Shown: positions 1 through 9,026, counted from the first letter of the stretch. The stretch: DNA of 64,000 nt from Granulosicoccus sp045106855 (GCA_045106855.1 JBGCFI010000074.1:1-64000); one strand, 5' to 3'. Translations and numbers: made by a program. Notes: a model not told the origin generated them from the sequence alone.

Positions 1-878
1 CTCTATCGGGAATGTAAAATGGCCATTGAAGTTGATGTATCGATGATGAATTGGCGCAATCTTGCTCAAGTGTTCAATGGATATGTCGCTGGTGCCTTGC
101 AGTGATCGGTTGAAGTAACTCTGCAGATTGATCGTGTTCCAGGCCATCACGATATTGGTCAACAATGTTAACGAGCCAGAAATCGCTGCCATCTCCTCTG
201 ATCGACGCCCTAGCTTTGCTCCCATGCCGCCTTGGTAAATCTTCCTTTGCAAGGAGTGAACGGCTTCGCCATGAGATAGATCACGATGCAGTTCTCGTCT
301 GAAGTCATTGCTGTTCAACACATCGCATAGAAAGATACTTCGCTCCAGCCGTCCCAGTGTCCTACCAGCCCGATACAGCGGATCACCCGACGCCACTGAA
401 CCAAACCGTTTGAGTACAGCCGTTGCGGTGACCTCCCTGCCTTGATCGAAGCGGTCAGTCGCACCAGCTCATCCCACTGAGGTTCCATGTCCGACAGATT
501 CAAACCTGGTCTCATGATCGATGCAATGTTTAGTGAAAATGGAAAGTCAACGGGAACGTGCAGCAGGCGATCGTTCAAACTCTTCAGCCGCGGGCACAGA
601 TCAAACCCCAACAACCTCGCCAGACCCATCGCGAAATCGGTATAGCCGTGCGTATCAACAGCGATTCGTTCAATGGTGTTAACCACCTGCTGCCGCACCG
701 CACCTTCGATGGCTGCACCGGCCTGCCGCGTACCCAGCACAATGGGTTGATTATAGATAATGCCCCATCGATCCAGCACATGTTGATACTGTCCCATACC
801 ATAGGTACGCCGCTTTGGATCGACGCGGGCGTTCCACAAGTGGCGTGACGCGTCCAGGCTCATGCCATCGGACGACAC
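1..878 (-). pseudogene. Tn3-family transposase, C-terminal half, frameshifted and truncated
   Basis: The minus strand encodes the DDE catalytic half of a Tn3-family transposase (inference from family resemblance). From 878 it reads SSDGM, then DTHGYTDFAMGLARLLGFD, which is characteristic of this family. At about position 433 the frame breaks: past IKAG the homology continues in another frame (VTATAVLKRFGS, then GRLERSIFLCDVLNSNDF, GEAVHSLQRKIYQGG, MAWNTINLQSYF) down to the window edge. Restoring one base there would rejoin the two parts. Upstream of 878 an in-frame stop appears within 21 bases and the N-terminal half is absent, so the gene is broken at both levels. It continues beyond position 1. 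No Tn3 terminal inverted repeat or resolvase is visible in the window. Confidence 0.85.
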
Positions 879-881
879 GGT

Positions 882-1388
882 TTGGGTGAAGATAACCTAC
901 TACTAGTAGGTATAGGTGGCTGGCAGCTTGCCAAGCGGCTCGGTTTGTTTGGTGCTTCCGTGATTGGTCCACTTCTAATAGGAATACCGTTAAGCCTTAC
1001 AGGCATTCTTAGTGAACGACCGTCTCAGGAGCTTATAATGGTTGCGCAGTATTTTATCGGCATTGGCATCGGCGTAAACTATAAAGGTCTGACAGTCCGG
1101 GAAGTTCGTCGTGATATTCTTGCCACCAGCGGTTTTGTTCTCCTCTTAGTGGCATTGGCTACCGCGTGCATCGCTTTATCGACACTGGTTAGCAACGTAT
1201 CGGCAGTTCAACGGTTTCTGTCATTCTGGCCTACGGGACAAGCAGAAATTGCCATTTTGAGTCTTGCCGCCGGGGCTAATGTAGGGGTGGTTGTCATTCA
1301 TCACCTTGTCCGAATGGTATTCATTATTCTTGGTGCACCATTAACGGCACGGTTTTTTATGTCTACCGACGCTCAAGACACCAGTTAG
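882..1388 (+). pseudogene. AbrB-type membrane protein, C-terminal half (truncated)
   Basis: This 168-codon frame has several hydrophobic segments and the tail typical of the AbrB-duplication membrane family (putative transporters/regulators of about 350 residues), for example FWPTGQAEIAILSLAAGAN followed by a HHLVRM motif. Only about half of a normal protein is present, corresponding to the second repeat. The sequence upstream runs straight into the transposase remnant on the other strand near 880-900. I infer that insertion or deletion removed the first half. The apparent start at 882 is probably an accident of the junction, and expression is doubtful. Confidence 0.65.
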
Positions 1389-1548
1389 GTGACGTGGAGT
1401 ACATAGAAGACATCTACGTCATGGGCTTGGACTCATCGAAACCAATTTCGTGAGTACCAACTATGAGATAGACAACAAGCTTTTGTAGATTTTCAGGCAA
1501 TGTTCATGTGCCGGGAGATGAGAAAATTGCCGAGCGGCATATGCGCCT

Positions 1549-2136
1549 TTAAATCTGATCAATACCGGCTTTGTTATCAAAAAATGCAGTCAGTCTGGTG
1601 GCCTGAATTATCTCGATATTATGTTGACTGGCATAGCTTCGTGCGGCCTCCGACACTTCACCAAGGGTAACGTACAGGTAGCCTGTTGCCTCAACACGTT
1701 CTCCGGCTGCTACTAATTGTTTCAGGGGGTCAATACCGGTGTTGGCTGCTTTGAATCGTTTACTGCACAACAATAGCTTTAAATGACCACGGGAAAGTTC
1801 CAGCTCTGCTGCACTCCCCTTGAACGCTACAGAGTCGAAGCGTGCTTCACGATAACTGGATGCGACTTTTTCAGCTATTTGAGTTGCAGGCATTTTTCTC
1901 GCTTGTTCAGCGACTTCCAGAATGCGCTTTTTGCCTGGTTGTTTCGCTTGTTTATAGCCTGCGAAACCTGCAATACCCAAAAATGGCAGCGATGTAAAAA
2001 CGCCGAGCGCTACATATTTTCCATCGAAAATAACAGCGCTCATTGCAATGACGGCGACACCAATAAGTACGCTGTACCACCATGGTGAACGCAATAACAC
2101 GGCAAATAACGAACTCTGAGACATCTTGAACGCCAT
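1549..2136 (-). CDS. membrane-anchored Mrr-like restriction-endonuclease-fold protein
   Basis: About 195 residues. Two hydrophobic segments near the N-terminus (roughly residues 10-60) are followed by a basic linker and a C-terminal Mrr/PD-(D/E)XK-like domain. The segment SKRFKAANTGIDPLKQL, followed by a GYLYVTLGEVSEAARSYA helix region, is typical of Mrr-like proteins. The canonical Asp and Gln-x-Lys residues look altered (AELEL and LLCSK), so nuclease activity is uncertain. I chose the ATG at 2136; a longer frame would need TTG at 2187. It lies downstream of the PIN/antitoxin pair on the same strand. Function in vivo unknown; a DNA- or defence-related role is only an inference. Confidence 0.6.
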   Translation of the reverse strand: MAFKMSQSSLFAVLLRSPWWYSVLIGVAVIAMSAVIFDGKYVALGVFTSLPFLGIAGFAGYKQAKQPGKKRILEVAEQARKMPATQIAEKVASSYREARFDSVAFKGSAAELELSRGHLKLLLCSKRFKAANTGIDPLKQLVAAGERVEATGYLYVTLGEVSEAARSYASQHNIEIIQATRLTAFFDNKAGIDQI

Positions 2137-2250
2137 ACAAGAAATACCTGGTAAATCGTAAATTGAACCTGTCTGCTGTGAATCCAAACCTGCACGGCAC
2201 GACGACCGTTTAAAAGCGGCAGCCTTGCTGCGGTCGGTTTTGAAAACCCG

Positions 2251-2841
2251 TCAGAGTTGATCGGCATAAGGACGGAGAAGATCTGCCGTCTGGATGAATC
2301 CCTGAGACTCAAAACGCAATATTAGCGTATCTGAAGATAACGCTGGATTCTGGAATCGCATGCGCATTCTGGCTAAAGCACGAACCGCAAGCAAGGGATC
2401 CAGATCGACTGTATCGGCAATAAAATCGTCAGCGGTCTTTGACTCGATTCCGTATGGACTCAACACCGATTCCGGAAAGTGTCGGGTGTTTTCAGTGACC
2501 AGTATGGATGCCCGACATCGACATGCTGCTGCAATTACGTGGGCGTCACCCGCGTCAGGTAATGCACTGTCATCGAGCCTGGATTTCTCATAGCCGTCCA
2601 CGAGTGCATCCGGGAAAGCCTTGCGAATGGCTGCGACCTGCCGTTTCGCCATAGACTCAGGCGCACTGACATTGCGGGAATTAAACATTCCACTGAGCGC
2701 TCGTTCCGTCTCGACAAGAATCTCTTCTGACCAGCGAACGCGAAACAATTCAGCTTCAGCCAAGGAAAGGATCGTGTTCCTGCCCAGTGCATTAACCAGA
2801 GAACAGGCATCCACCAGTGCAGTAAATCGATTGGCGAACAC
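2251..2841 (-). CDS. PIN-domain toxin-like protein
   Basis: A 196-residue PIN-fold protein, probably the ribonuclease toxin of a type II toxin-antitoxin pair. The acidic PIN residues are visible: an early Asp in ALVDACSLVNAL, a central D in SRLDDSALPDAGDAHVIAAA, and the late ILVTENTRHFP block. The start lies 3 bp after the stop of the upstream HTH gene, so the two are almost certainly cotranscribed and probably translationally coupled. The ending region has no clear strong terminator. Toxicity and RNA target cannot be read from the sequence. Confidence 0.75.
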   Translation of the reverse strand: MFANRFTALVDACSLVNALGRNTILSLAEAELFRVRWSEEILVETERALSGMFNSRNVSAPESMAKRQVAAIRKAFPDALVDGYEKSRLDDSALPDAGDAHVIAAACRCRASILVTENTRHFPESVLSPYGIESKTADDFIADTVDLDPLLAVRALARMRMRFQNPALSSDTLILRFESQGFIQTADLLRPYADQL

Positions 2842-2844
2842 CCG

Positions 2845-3309
2845 TTAGATAAACGCCGAATCGGTTGCTGCGAGCTCGGAAAGCGCCTCTGCACGCTCAG
2901 CAGCCATTTTTTCCTTGTAAGAGAAAACATCGCGTGCACGTATGCGTCGGTGTCGCCCAACTTTGTGATGATCCATAATACCTTCGTCAAGCAATTTGAT
3001 CAGATAGGGCCTTGATACGTTAAGGATATCTGCAGCTTGCTGAGTGGTCAGTTGCTGATGCACTGGAACCAGTGTCACAGCATCACCGGAGCCGACAACG
3101 CGAAGTAACTCAAGCAGTAGTTCGGATAGGGAGCGATGCAACGCGATTGTTGTCGGTTTGTTATCCACGAGAATCTGCAGGTTCACTTCGTCGGTGCCCT
3201 CGCTCATTTGGGAAGCCAGAATCTGGCGTAGCTGGTTTGCGCTCCCCTGCTCGCCCTCATCGGGAAGCCGATGGCCAAGCAATTCACTATTTGTGGATGA
3301 AATGGTCAT
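2845..3309 (-). CDS. HTH/excisionase-type antitoxin of the PIN pair
   Basis: About 154 residues from the ATG at 3309; a longer frame to 3393 exists but lacks support. The C-terminal part holds an excisionase/MerR-like helix-turn-helix (LTTQQAADILNVSRPYLIKL, then GRHRRIRARDV), a DNA-binding fold seen in antitoxins paired with PIN toxins. The N-terminal part is acidic and probably contacts the toxin or mediates dimerisation (inference). It precedes the PIN gene with a 3-bp gap. Autoregulation of the pair through the HTH is expected from the family but not shown here. Confidence 0.7.
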   Translation of the reverse strand: MTISSTNSELLGHRLPDEGEQGSANQLRQILASQMSEGTDEVNLQILVDNKPTTIALHRSLSELLLELLRVVGSGDAVTLVPVHQQLTTQQAADILNVSRPYLIKLLDEGIMDHHKVGRHRRIRARDVFSYKEKMAAERAEALSELAATDSAFI

Positions 3310-3552
3310 AGCATTGTCTCTGGTAGACGGTAGTCTATGCGTAAATTGAGCCAAACGCAATATTCGAAACGAACTATCTGATATCGCAACCAACCTGCTG
3401 TCAGTGAAGCATGCTTCTCCAATTTGAGGAGTGAATCACATTTTCATGTCCGATTAGCGGCAACTGCCAGGCGATTCAGACACGGCGAATGTCAAAAACT
3501 TAATTGGTGTTCGTTGTTGAATATTGAACCCAACTTCATAGGAAAGGCCGGC

Positions 3553-4707
3553 ATGAGGATATTCAACAAGATTTCAATATGCTGTTTTGCCATCGGCACT
3601 GCCATCAGCGGCTGCACAGCAAATCCGGTTGCGAGTCTCGATATGACAGTCGGGGTTGACCTCGCATCAGCGATTGAGAGAGCAAAAAATACAGGTAACA
3701 ATGAGGGGCTGATTGCACTGGATCTGGTTAGTGCGCTAGTTCAATTCAAAGAAGTGGATCCCTCTCGGGTTAATCTCCAATTGGCGGAGCGAACCAGCTC
3801 TTTTGCCTTGCAGGTTGAAGACGCACTGAACTACGCAGGCTATAACCAGCGACCCGCCGCAGACTCAATGAAGACATTAATCGTCGTAACCACTGTCGGC
3901 CCTGATAGTGACCTCATGTCGGTTTCTTCGGTAGAGCCTGCCAGAACTTATCAAATCAAAGTCGCTAACATCATTGTAAAACGTGATTATCATATTCACG
4001 AAGGACAGCTTGAACCCAAGTCACGCATACATTTAAGTGGTGCCGATGCTATTAGAGTTAATCGTGACAACGGAGTTTTCGACGGCATGCCAAATGACAT
4101 CGCTCCTGCCGGATTTATAGATGCCGACAATGCGCTTACTAAACAACCACGCACAGCATTAAACTTGGGTGCACATACGCTACAAGAAACGAGCCTTTCG
4201 TCCTACCCGGGGTTAGGCGCTGAAGTACTGGAGAAAAATGACACAGTAAGTTCCGCTGAGTCGTGGTCGAATATCAACAAGTCATCACAGTTGAATTTGT
4301 TGGCGCACACACAGAACGGTTTACGGATATCAGAGGGTGATCTGATACAACTATCCGTTAATGCCGGAAAAGACTCTCAACTACACTGCTATTATCAGGA
4401 TGGTGACGGGCAGGTTGCCAGAATCTTTCCCAATCGATACACATCAGACCCGGTGGTGCGAGCCAGCGAATCACTGACATTGCCCCAGTCGGAATCATGG
4501 CAGCTTTTAGCGACCGTTTCGGGGAAATCTGAAAATTTCATGTGCATTGCCATTGACCCTCAATGGTCTGAACGCCTTCATGTCATAACTTTGTTACCTG
4601 ATCTGCAGCCTTTGGCCGTAACTGATTTAAGCGAAATCTACGACCGATACAAGGACGCTATTGGCTATGATTTAGTCAATGAGAGTGTCAGTGTTGTTGT
4701 GTACTAA
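3553..4707 (+). CDS. DUF4384-domain lipoprotein
   Basis: About 384 residues from the ATG at 3553, preceded by an AGGAAAGG ribosome-binding site. The N-terminus is a lipoprotein signal (ISICCFAIGTAISGC), with Cys as the lipidation site. The C-terminal third (about 290-370) resembles DUF4384: GDLIQLSVNAGKDSQLHCYY, then RIFPNRYTSDP. It is probably an outer- or inner-membrane-anchored periplasmic protein. It is followed after 45 bp by an OmpA-type gene on the same strand, so the two may form an envelope-associated unit. The biochemical role is unknown. Confidence 0.65.
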   Translation: MRIFNKISICCFAIGTAISGCTANPVASLDMTVGVDLASAIERAKNTGNNEGLIALDLVSALVQFKEVDPSRVNLQLAERTSSFALQVEDALNYAGYNQRPAADSMKTLIVVTTVGPDSDLMSVSSVEPARTYQIKVANIIVKRDYHIHEGQLEPKSRIHLSGADAIRVNRDNGVFDGMPNDIAPAGFIDADNALTKQPRTALNLGAHTLQETSLSSYPGLGAEVLEKNDTVSSAESWSNINKSSQLNLLAHTQNGLRISEGDLIQLSVNAGKDSQLHCYYQDGDGQVARIFPNRYTSDPVVRASESLTLPQSESWQLLATVSGKSENFMCIAIDPQWSERLHVITLLPDLQPLAVTDLSEIYDRYKDAIGYDLVNESVSVVVY

Positions 4708-4752
4708 CTAAACATCATGTTTTTATCAATCTAAATAATGGAAGGATGCCTT

Positions 4753-5352
4753 ATGAGTACCAATCAAAACAGCTTGTTCTCTTTGTCCGTTGGAATCGCC
4801 GGAACGATGGCGCTGATATTGATGATGCCTTTTCACGTGGCACATGCTGCGGACGATATTAAATCGATGCCTCGTGATACCGTTTTCTATAGCACACCAC
4901 CCTCCGCTGACGATATTGGACAGCATCTTTTCCCGGCCCCTGCAAACAAAGGATTGTCCCGATCCATAACGCTAAACGAATCACGCGAAGAAATCCTGCC
5001 CGGTAGATCCGTAAGCATGCCAGTGCTCTTTCATTTTGGAAAAACAACCATTGTCGAACAATCACGCCCCTTCCTCGACAGTGTTGGACAAATGTTGTTA
5101 CAAGCGGAATATGCAACACGAACACTTATCGTGGAGGGGCATACAGATGCTGTAGGCTCGGAATCCAGCAATCAACGTCTGTCTGAATTGCGTGCCCTGG
5201 CGATAAAGGACTATCTCGTAACCCGCTACGGTATTGATCCCTATCGTCTGTTTCCAACAGGTAAAGGAGAAAGCATGTTGTCTAAACCTTCCGCACCAAA
5301 CGATGGCTCCAATCGACGCGTGGAATTTCTCCCCTATCAAAGCCACCAGTGA
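4753..5352 (+). CDS. OmpA-family peptidoglycan-binding protein
   Basis: About 199 residues from the ATG at 4753, chosen because GGAAGGA lies at a good distance upstream. An N-terminal hydrophobic signal segment ends near HVAHAADD. The C-terminal OmpA/MotB-like domain shows HFGKTTIVEQSRPFL, the signature LIVEGHTDAVGSESSNQRLS, and ends with GSNRRVEF. Such domains bind the diaminopimelate of peptidoglycan, so the protein probably acts in the periplasm. It follows the DUF4384 lipoprotein on the same strand; a joint envelope function is inferred. Confidence 0.8.
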   Translation: MSTNQNSLFSLSVGIAGTMALILMMPFHVAHAADDIKSMPRDTVFYSTPPSADDIGQHLFPAPANKGLSRSITLNESREEILPGRSVSMPVLFHFGKTTIVEQSRPFLDSVGQMLLQAEYATRTLIVEGHTDAVGSESSNQRLSELRALAIKDYLVTRYGIDPYRLFPTGKGESMLSKPSAPNDGSNRRVEFLPYQSHQ

Positions 5353-5593
5353 GCTGAACAAGGCCCGATTCAGGGTAACTGTCGTAGTAAAGTGTTCGTT
5401 GCAATAGCGCTTAAAATCATCACGATCAGCTTGGTTTGGAGGGTACTGATTGGCCAACAGCGATGAAAGAAAACCTGTGGAGTAGTACACTGGAACAGTA
5501 GGAGGGAAAACGCAGACGCGCCCGGAATGACATCTGGACTGGTTCGTACCTTCCCCAGCCTCTATCAACAGTCACATACAATTAAAAAACACA

Positions 5594-6538
5594 ATGACAA
5601 AACCTGCCATTCTGAGCTTCGAGACATATGACGACTGGGACAGTCAACCGATGAACGAGCTGTTCGATGTTCACTCTCTTCCACCCAGTGGAAACTCAGA
5701 CGATTTACCGCTGGAAATCAGAGAAAAGATTCGTGCGTTTGCATTTAAAGGTCACAGCACACTGGATCACGTACTCATGGATAAGTTTCCCAATCTGGGA
5801 CTAGTCGCCAACTATGGCGTCGGATACGACTCCATAGATGTTAAGTATGCCGCCAGCAAAGGGATCAAGGTAACGAATACACCGGATGTGCTCACAAACG
5901 ATGTCGCAGATCTAGCGGTCGGAATGCTGATAACCCTGTCCAGAGATATTATCGGAGCTTCACAATGGATTCGTTCCGGGCAATGGGCTTCCTCAGGTGC
6001 CTACCCTATACAAAGAACGCTCTCAGGTGCTTCAGTCGGTATTGTTGGCATGGGGCGCATAGGTCGTGCTATCGCTGACAGGCTGCAAAATTTCGATATG
6101 AAGCTTCACTATTTTTCACGTACGGAAAAACAAACACCGGACTGGCACTACCATAGCGATGTGCTATCGCTTGCATCAGCCGTCAACATTATGATAATCG
6201 CAGTTTCCGGAGGGCCTGACACGACGAAAATCATATCAAGAGATGTATTGCTCGCATTAGGAGGCGATGGCCTGGTCGTCAATAGCGCACGCGGTACAAC
6301 TGTGGATGAAGAGGCATTGATTGACTTATTGCAAAACAGAAAACTACGCGGTGCCGCATTAGACGTGTTTGAGAACGAACCCGACATTGATCCGCGATTC
6401 ATGGCACTCGATAACGTGCTGTTACAACCTCACCACTCGTCAGGTACTATTGAAACACGCCAAGCCATGGGTGTGTTACAACGCGAGAACCTCAAGGCTT
6501 TTTTTGCCGGAACACCATTGCTCACGCCAGTAACCTGA
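5594..6538 (+). CDS. D-2-hydroxyacid dehydrogenase (glyoxylate/hydroxypyruvate reductase-like)
   Basis: A 314-residue NAD(P)-dependent D-2-hydroxyacid dehydrogenase. Visible features: NYGVGYDSIDVKYAASKGI with TPDVLTNDVADLAVG in the substrate domain, the Rossmann motif VGIVGMGRIGRAIADRL, the VVNSARGTTVDEEAL block containing the catalytic Arg, GAALDVFENEP, and the catalytic His in LQPHHSSGT. Length is normal. It probably reduces a 2-keto acid such as glyoxylate or hydroxypyruvate in the cytoplasm; the exact substrate cannot be decided. It faces the catabolic operon convergently across the repeat element. Confidence 0.85.
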   Translation: MTKPAILSFETYDDWDSQPMNELFDVHSLPPSGNSDDLPLEIREKIRAFAFKGHSTLDHVLMDKFPNLGLVANYGVGYDSIDVKYAASKGIKVTNTPDVLTNDVADLAVGMLITLSRDIIGASQWIRSGQWASSGAYPIQRTLSGASVGIVGMGRIGRAIADRLQNFDMKLHYFSRTEKQTPDWHYHSDVLSLASAVNIMIIAVSGGPDTTKIISRDVLLALGGDGLVVNSARGTTVDEEALIDLLQNRKLRGAALDVFENEPDIDPRFMALDNVLLQPHHSSGTIETRQAMGVLQRENLKAFFAGTPLLTPVT

Positions 6539-6562
6539 TAGTTGTGTTGCGGGTTTAACCAT

Positions 6563-6736
6563 CGTCATTCCCGCAAATATCAGACTGGCAAGTGTCATTC
6601 CCGCAAATGTCAGACTGGCAAGTGTCATTCCCGCAAATGTCAGACTGGCAAGTGTCATTCCCGCAAATGTCAGACCGGCAAGTGTCATTCCCGCAAATGT
6701 CAGACCGGCAAATGTCATTCCCGCGAAAGCGGGAAT
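6563..6736. repeat. 30-bp tandem repeat array ending in a palindrome
   Basis: Five consecutive 30-bp units (starting at 6563, 6593, 6623, 6653 and 6683) plus a partial sixth run into a perfect hairpin. Each unit starts with the left arm of that hairpin (GTCATTCCCGCAAATGTC and relatives) and continues with CAGACTGGCAAG or CAGACCGGCAAG. Differences between units are single bases. Open frames across the array (repeated FAGMT/LTFAGMT or HSRKCQTGK peptides) are a known artefact of such repeats and I do not call them genes. Confidence 0.9.
6717..6736. terminator. perfect hairpin, left half of the REP-like element
   Basis: ATTCCCGC and GCGGGAAT form an 8-bp perfect stem around a GAAA loop. It lies about 180 bp after the dehydrogenase stop, between two convergent transcription units, so it could stop transcripts from either side. 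There is no long T-tract, so Rho-independent termination is only a possibility. Confidence 0.45.
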
Positions 6737-6773
6737 CTTGTAAGCCATAAATTAGTTACCCCACGCGCACCAG

Positions 6774-6793
6774 ATCTCCGCCTTCGCGGAGAT
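6774..6793. terminator. perfect hairpin, right half of the REP-like element
   Basis: ATCTCCGC and GCGGAGAT form an 8-bp stem around CTTC. It is in mirrored arrangement to the hairpin at 6717: the outer ends read GTCAT on the left and ATGAC on the right. It sits between convergent genes and may act as a bidirectional transcription barrier; again no T-tract is present. Confidence 0.4.
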
Positions 6794-6905
6794 GACGTAG
6801 GGTTCGCGGAGATGACGTAGGGTTCGCGGAGATGACCTAGGGTTCGCGGAGATGACTTAGGGTTCGCGGAGATGACCTAGGGTTCGCGGAGATGACAAAC
6901 GGTTC
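6786..6905. repeat. 20-bp tandem repeat array
   Basis: Six 20-bp units start at 6786, 6806, 6826, 6846, 6866 and 6886. The consensus is GCGGAGATGACNTAGGGTTC, i.e. the right arm of the second hairpin plus its outer flank. Variation is concentrated at one or two positions per unit, as expected for recent slippage or unequal exchange. No coding content is supported. Confidence 0.9.
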
Positions 6906-6958
6906 GCTGTTAAGACATAATTTTGCAAAAATTACCTAGTTTGCCATTCATACAACAC

Positions 6959-9022
6959 CTACTCACCCCTTGCATCAGCAATGCACTGTCCAGTCTCGGC
7001 ACAGTATTGCAGTAACGGGCTGATCTTCCAGGCTACTGCATCTTCTTTCGCGTACCGTTCAAGTTGAGCAACGATTGACTTTGCACCCAGTGAATCGGCG
7101 TAATGCATCAGGCCGCCTCGCCAGCGTGGAAATCCGTATCCGAAGATGGTTACAAGATCGATGTCGCTCGCGCTTTGGGCAATTCCCTCTTGCAAGAGCT
7201 CGGCAGCTTCGTTGATCATGGCAAGCAATAAGCGTTGACGAATCTCGTCGGCGTCGTAGTCAACACGTTTGATTTTCGCGAAGTGTGCTTCTTCAATCGC
7301 AAGATCTGCCACGATGGGATCTTCGACCGGGCCACCGCCACCGGGATAACGATACCAGCCAGCTCCGGTCTTCTTACCCAGCTTACCCAGTTCGATCATC
7401 CGATCGGCAATCGGGATGTAACGCCTTTCAGGGTCCCGAGTTGCATCCTGACGACGCCGGTTAGCCGCTGCGATGTCCAGCCCGGACAAGTCCTGCGCCA
7501 TATAAGGGCCCATGGCGTAACCGAATTCGACCATCGCTTCGTCAATCTCCCACGGACTGGAACCGTCCATCATCACGGTATCAGCAGCTTCACGATAGCG
7601 AGCAAGTATTCGGTTGCCAACAAACCCATCGCACACCCCGACCACGACAGGTACTTTACGTAATCGTTTTGCTAACTCGAAAGCGGTTGCCAATGCAATA
7701 TCAGAGGTGTGTTCACCACGAACTACCTCAAGCAATTTCATGATGTGCGCCGGTGCGAAGAAATGCAGACCCAGCACACGGGAAGATTCCGGCACGGCGC
7801 TGGCAATCTCGTTGACATCAAGATACGACGTATTGCTCGCAAGAATTGCATGATCTGGGAGCACCTTTTCCAGTTTCATGAATATCTCGCGTTTAACTTC
7901 AATGCTCTCGAAAGCCGCTTCAATGGCAAGCGATGCATCGGACACCTTTGAGTAGTCAGTTGTTACTGTCAGTCGTCCACGTCTCTCACTAACACCCGGT
8001 TCATCGATTAACCCGCGTTTGAGACTTGCCTCGATAATTGACGATACATTTGTTACCGCACGATCGACGCCCGATTTATCGTTCTCTAAGAGAGTGACTC
8101 GCAAGCCTGCATTAAGTAGCGCGTACGCGATACCAGAACCCATGGTCCCCCCACCGACCACAGCAACATGATCAGGAATAACAGCTTTTGCAGTGAGCCA
8201 TGAAGGCGTTTTCGCCCCCCTCTCAGCGAAGAAAATATGCCGTAGTGCCTTTGCCTGTGCACTTCCACGAAGCTCCAGAAAAGCACTGCGCTCGACGCTA
8301 AGCCCTTCCAAAAATGGCAATCCAAGGCCTGTTTCAATGACATCGATGGCACATAATGGCGCTATTTGTCCGGGACTTTTTTTCCGTACCTGAACTCGCA
8401 TGGCCTCGATAAGTTTGTTTTCAATGTCAGGGTTAGGTAATTCCTGTGCGGGTACAATACAGCCAAGCTCTTCACTATTGACCATAAAAGCGGCTTCACG
8501 AGGCTCTTCTTCGATCGCGTGAACCAACCCTGCCTCCATCGCGTCCCTTGCGTTCAATGGTTTACCGCTGGTAATCATGTTGAGTGTAACTGCAAGCCCT
8601 GCCAGTTTAGGAAGGCGCTGCGTACCACCAGCACCGGGAGTAACACCAAGCGTGACTTCTGGAAAACCGATTCGCGCCTTGGATGTCATGATCCGCATCC
8701 GACAGGCCAACGCAATTTCAGCACCGCCACCGAGAGCTACCCCATCAATGGCAGCAATCCAGGGTACAAAGCTTTCTTCAATTGCATTGAGCACATCCGG
8801 CAAATGCGGCTCTGAAGGCGCACTATCGAACTCACGTGCATCAGCACCCGCAGCAAATATCCCCCCTTTACCAGAGACAATGACTCGATCCAGCCGCTCT
8901 TTTTCAGCCCAGCGAACGGCATCCAATAGTCCCTGGCGAACCGATAATCCGATTGCATTGACAGGTGGGTTATCAATCTCGGCATAGCCGACATTATCTT
9001 CGCGGCTCGTGGTGACGCTCAT
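6959..9022 (-). CDS. bifunctional enoyl-CoA hydratase/3-hydroxyacyl-CoA dehydrogenase
   Basis: A 687-residue fusion. Residues about 1-190 form a crotonase domain (oxyanion-hole block AAIDGVALGGGAEIALACR and the GVTPGAGGTQRLPKLAG segment). Residues about 290-680 form a 3-hydroxyacyl-CoA dehydrogenase with the NAD motif VVGGGTMGSGIAYALLNAG and the catalytic block LGLHFFAPAHIMKLLEVV. The size fits the short, FadJ/peroxisomal-type multifunctional enzymes. It starts 4 bp after boxR in the same direction, so it probably performs the beta-oxidation-like steps shared by the benzoyl-CoA and phenylacetyl-CoA routes (a PaaF/PaaH-type job; inferred). A general fatty-acid role is the alternative. Confidence 0.85.
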   Translation of the reverse strand: MSVTTSREDNVGYAEIDNPPVNAIGLSVRQGLLDAVRWAEKERLDRVIVSGKGGIFAAGADAREFDSAPSEPHLPDVLNAIEESFVPWIAAIDGVALGGGAEIALACRMRIMTSKARIGFPEVTLGVTPGAGGTQRLPKLAGLAVTLNMITSGKPLNARDAMEAGLVHAIEEEPREAAFMVNSEELGCIVPAQELPNPDIENKLIEAMRVQVRKKSPGQIAPLCAIDVIETGLGLPFLEGLSVERSAFLELRGSAQAKALRHIFFAERGAKTPSWLTAKAVIPDHVAVVGGGTMGSGIAYALLNAGLRVTLLENDKSGVDRAVTNVSSIIEASLKRGLIDEPGVSERRGRLTVTTDYSKVSDASLAIEAAFESIEVKREIFMKLEKVLPDHAILASNTSYLDVNEIASAVPESSRVLGLHFFAPAHIMKLLEVVRGEHTSDIALATAFELAKRLRKVPVVVGVCDGFVGNRILARYREAADTVMMDGSSPWEIDEAMVEFGYAMGPYMAQDLSGLDIAAANRRRQDATRDPERRYIPIADRMIELGKLGKKTGAGWYRYPGGGGPVEDPIVADLAIEEAHFAKIKRVDYDADEIRQRLLLAMINEAAELLQEGIAQSASDIDLVTIFGYGFPRWRGGLMHYADSLGAKSIVAQLERYAKEDAVAWKISPLLQYCAETGQCIADARGE

Positions 9023-9026
9023 AGGT

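Noticed and set aside
2212..2232. Short GCAGC/GCTGC hairpin followed by TTTT after the PIN gene
   Set aside because: The stem is only 5 bp, so a terminator is not supported.
5098..5568. 156-codon minus-strand frame
   Set aside because: It lies largely antisense to the OmpA-type gene; the non-overlapping part shows no family resemblance.
6476..6820. Open frames across the tandem repeats on both strands
   Set aside because: They are made only of repeated FAGMT/LTFAGMT or HSRKCQTGK units produced by the 30-bp repeat; a known artefact, with no ribosome-binding site or domain.
6563..6905. Possible CRISPR array
   Set aside because: The repeats are directly adjacent without unique spacers, so they are simple tandem arrays.
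7235..8987. Several plus-strand frames opposite the hydratase/dehydrogenase gene
   Set aside because: All are antisense shadows of a well-supported 687-residue enzyme.
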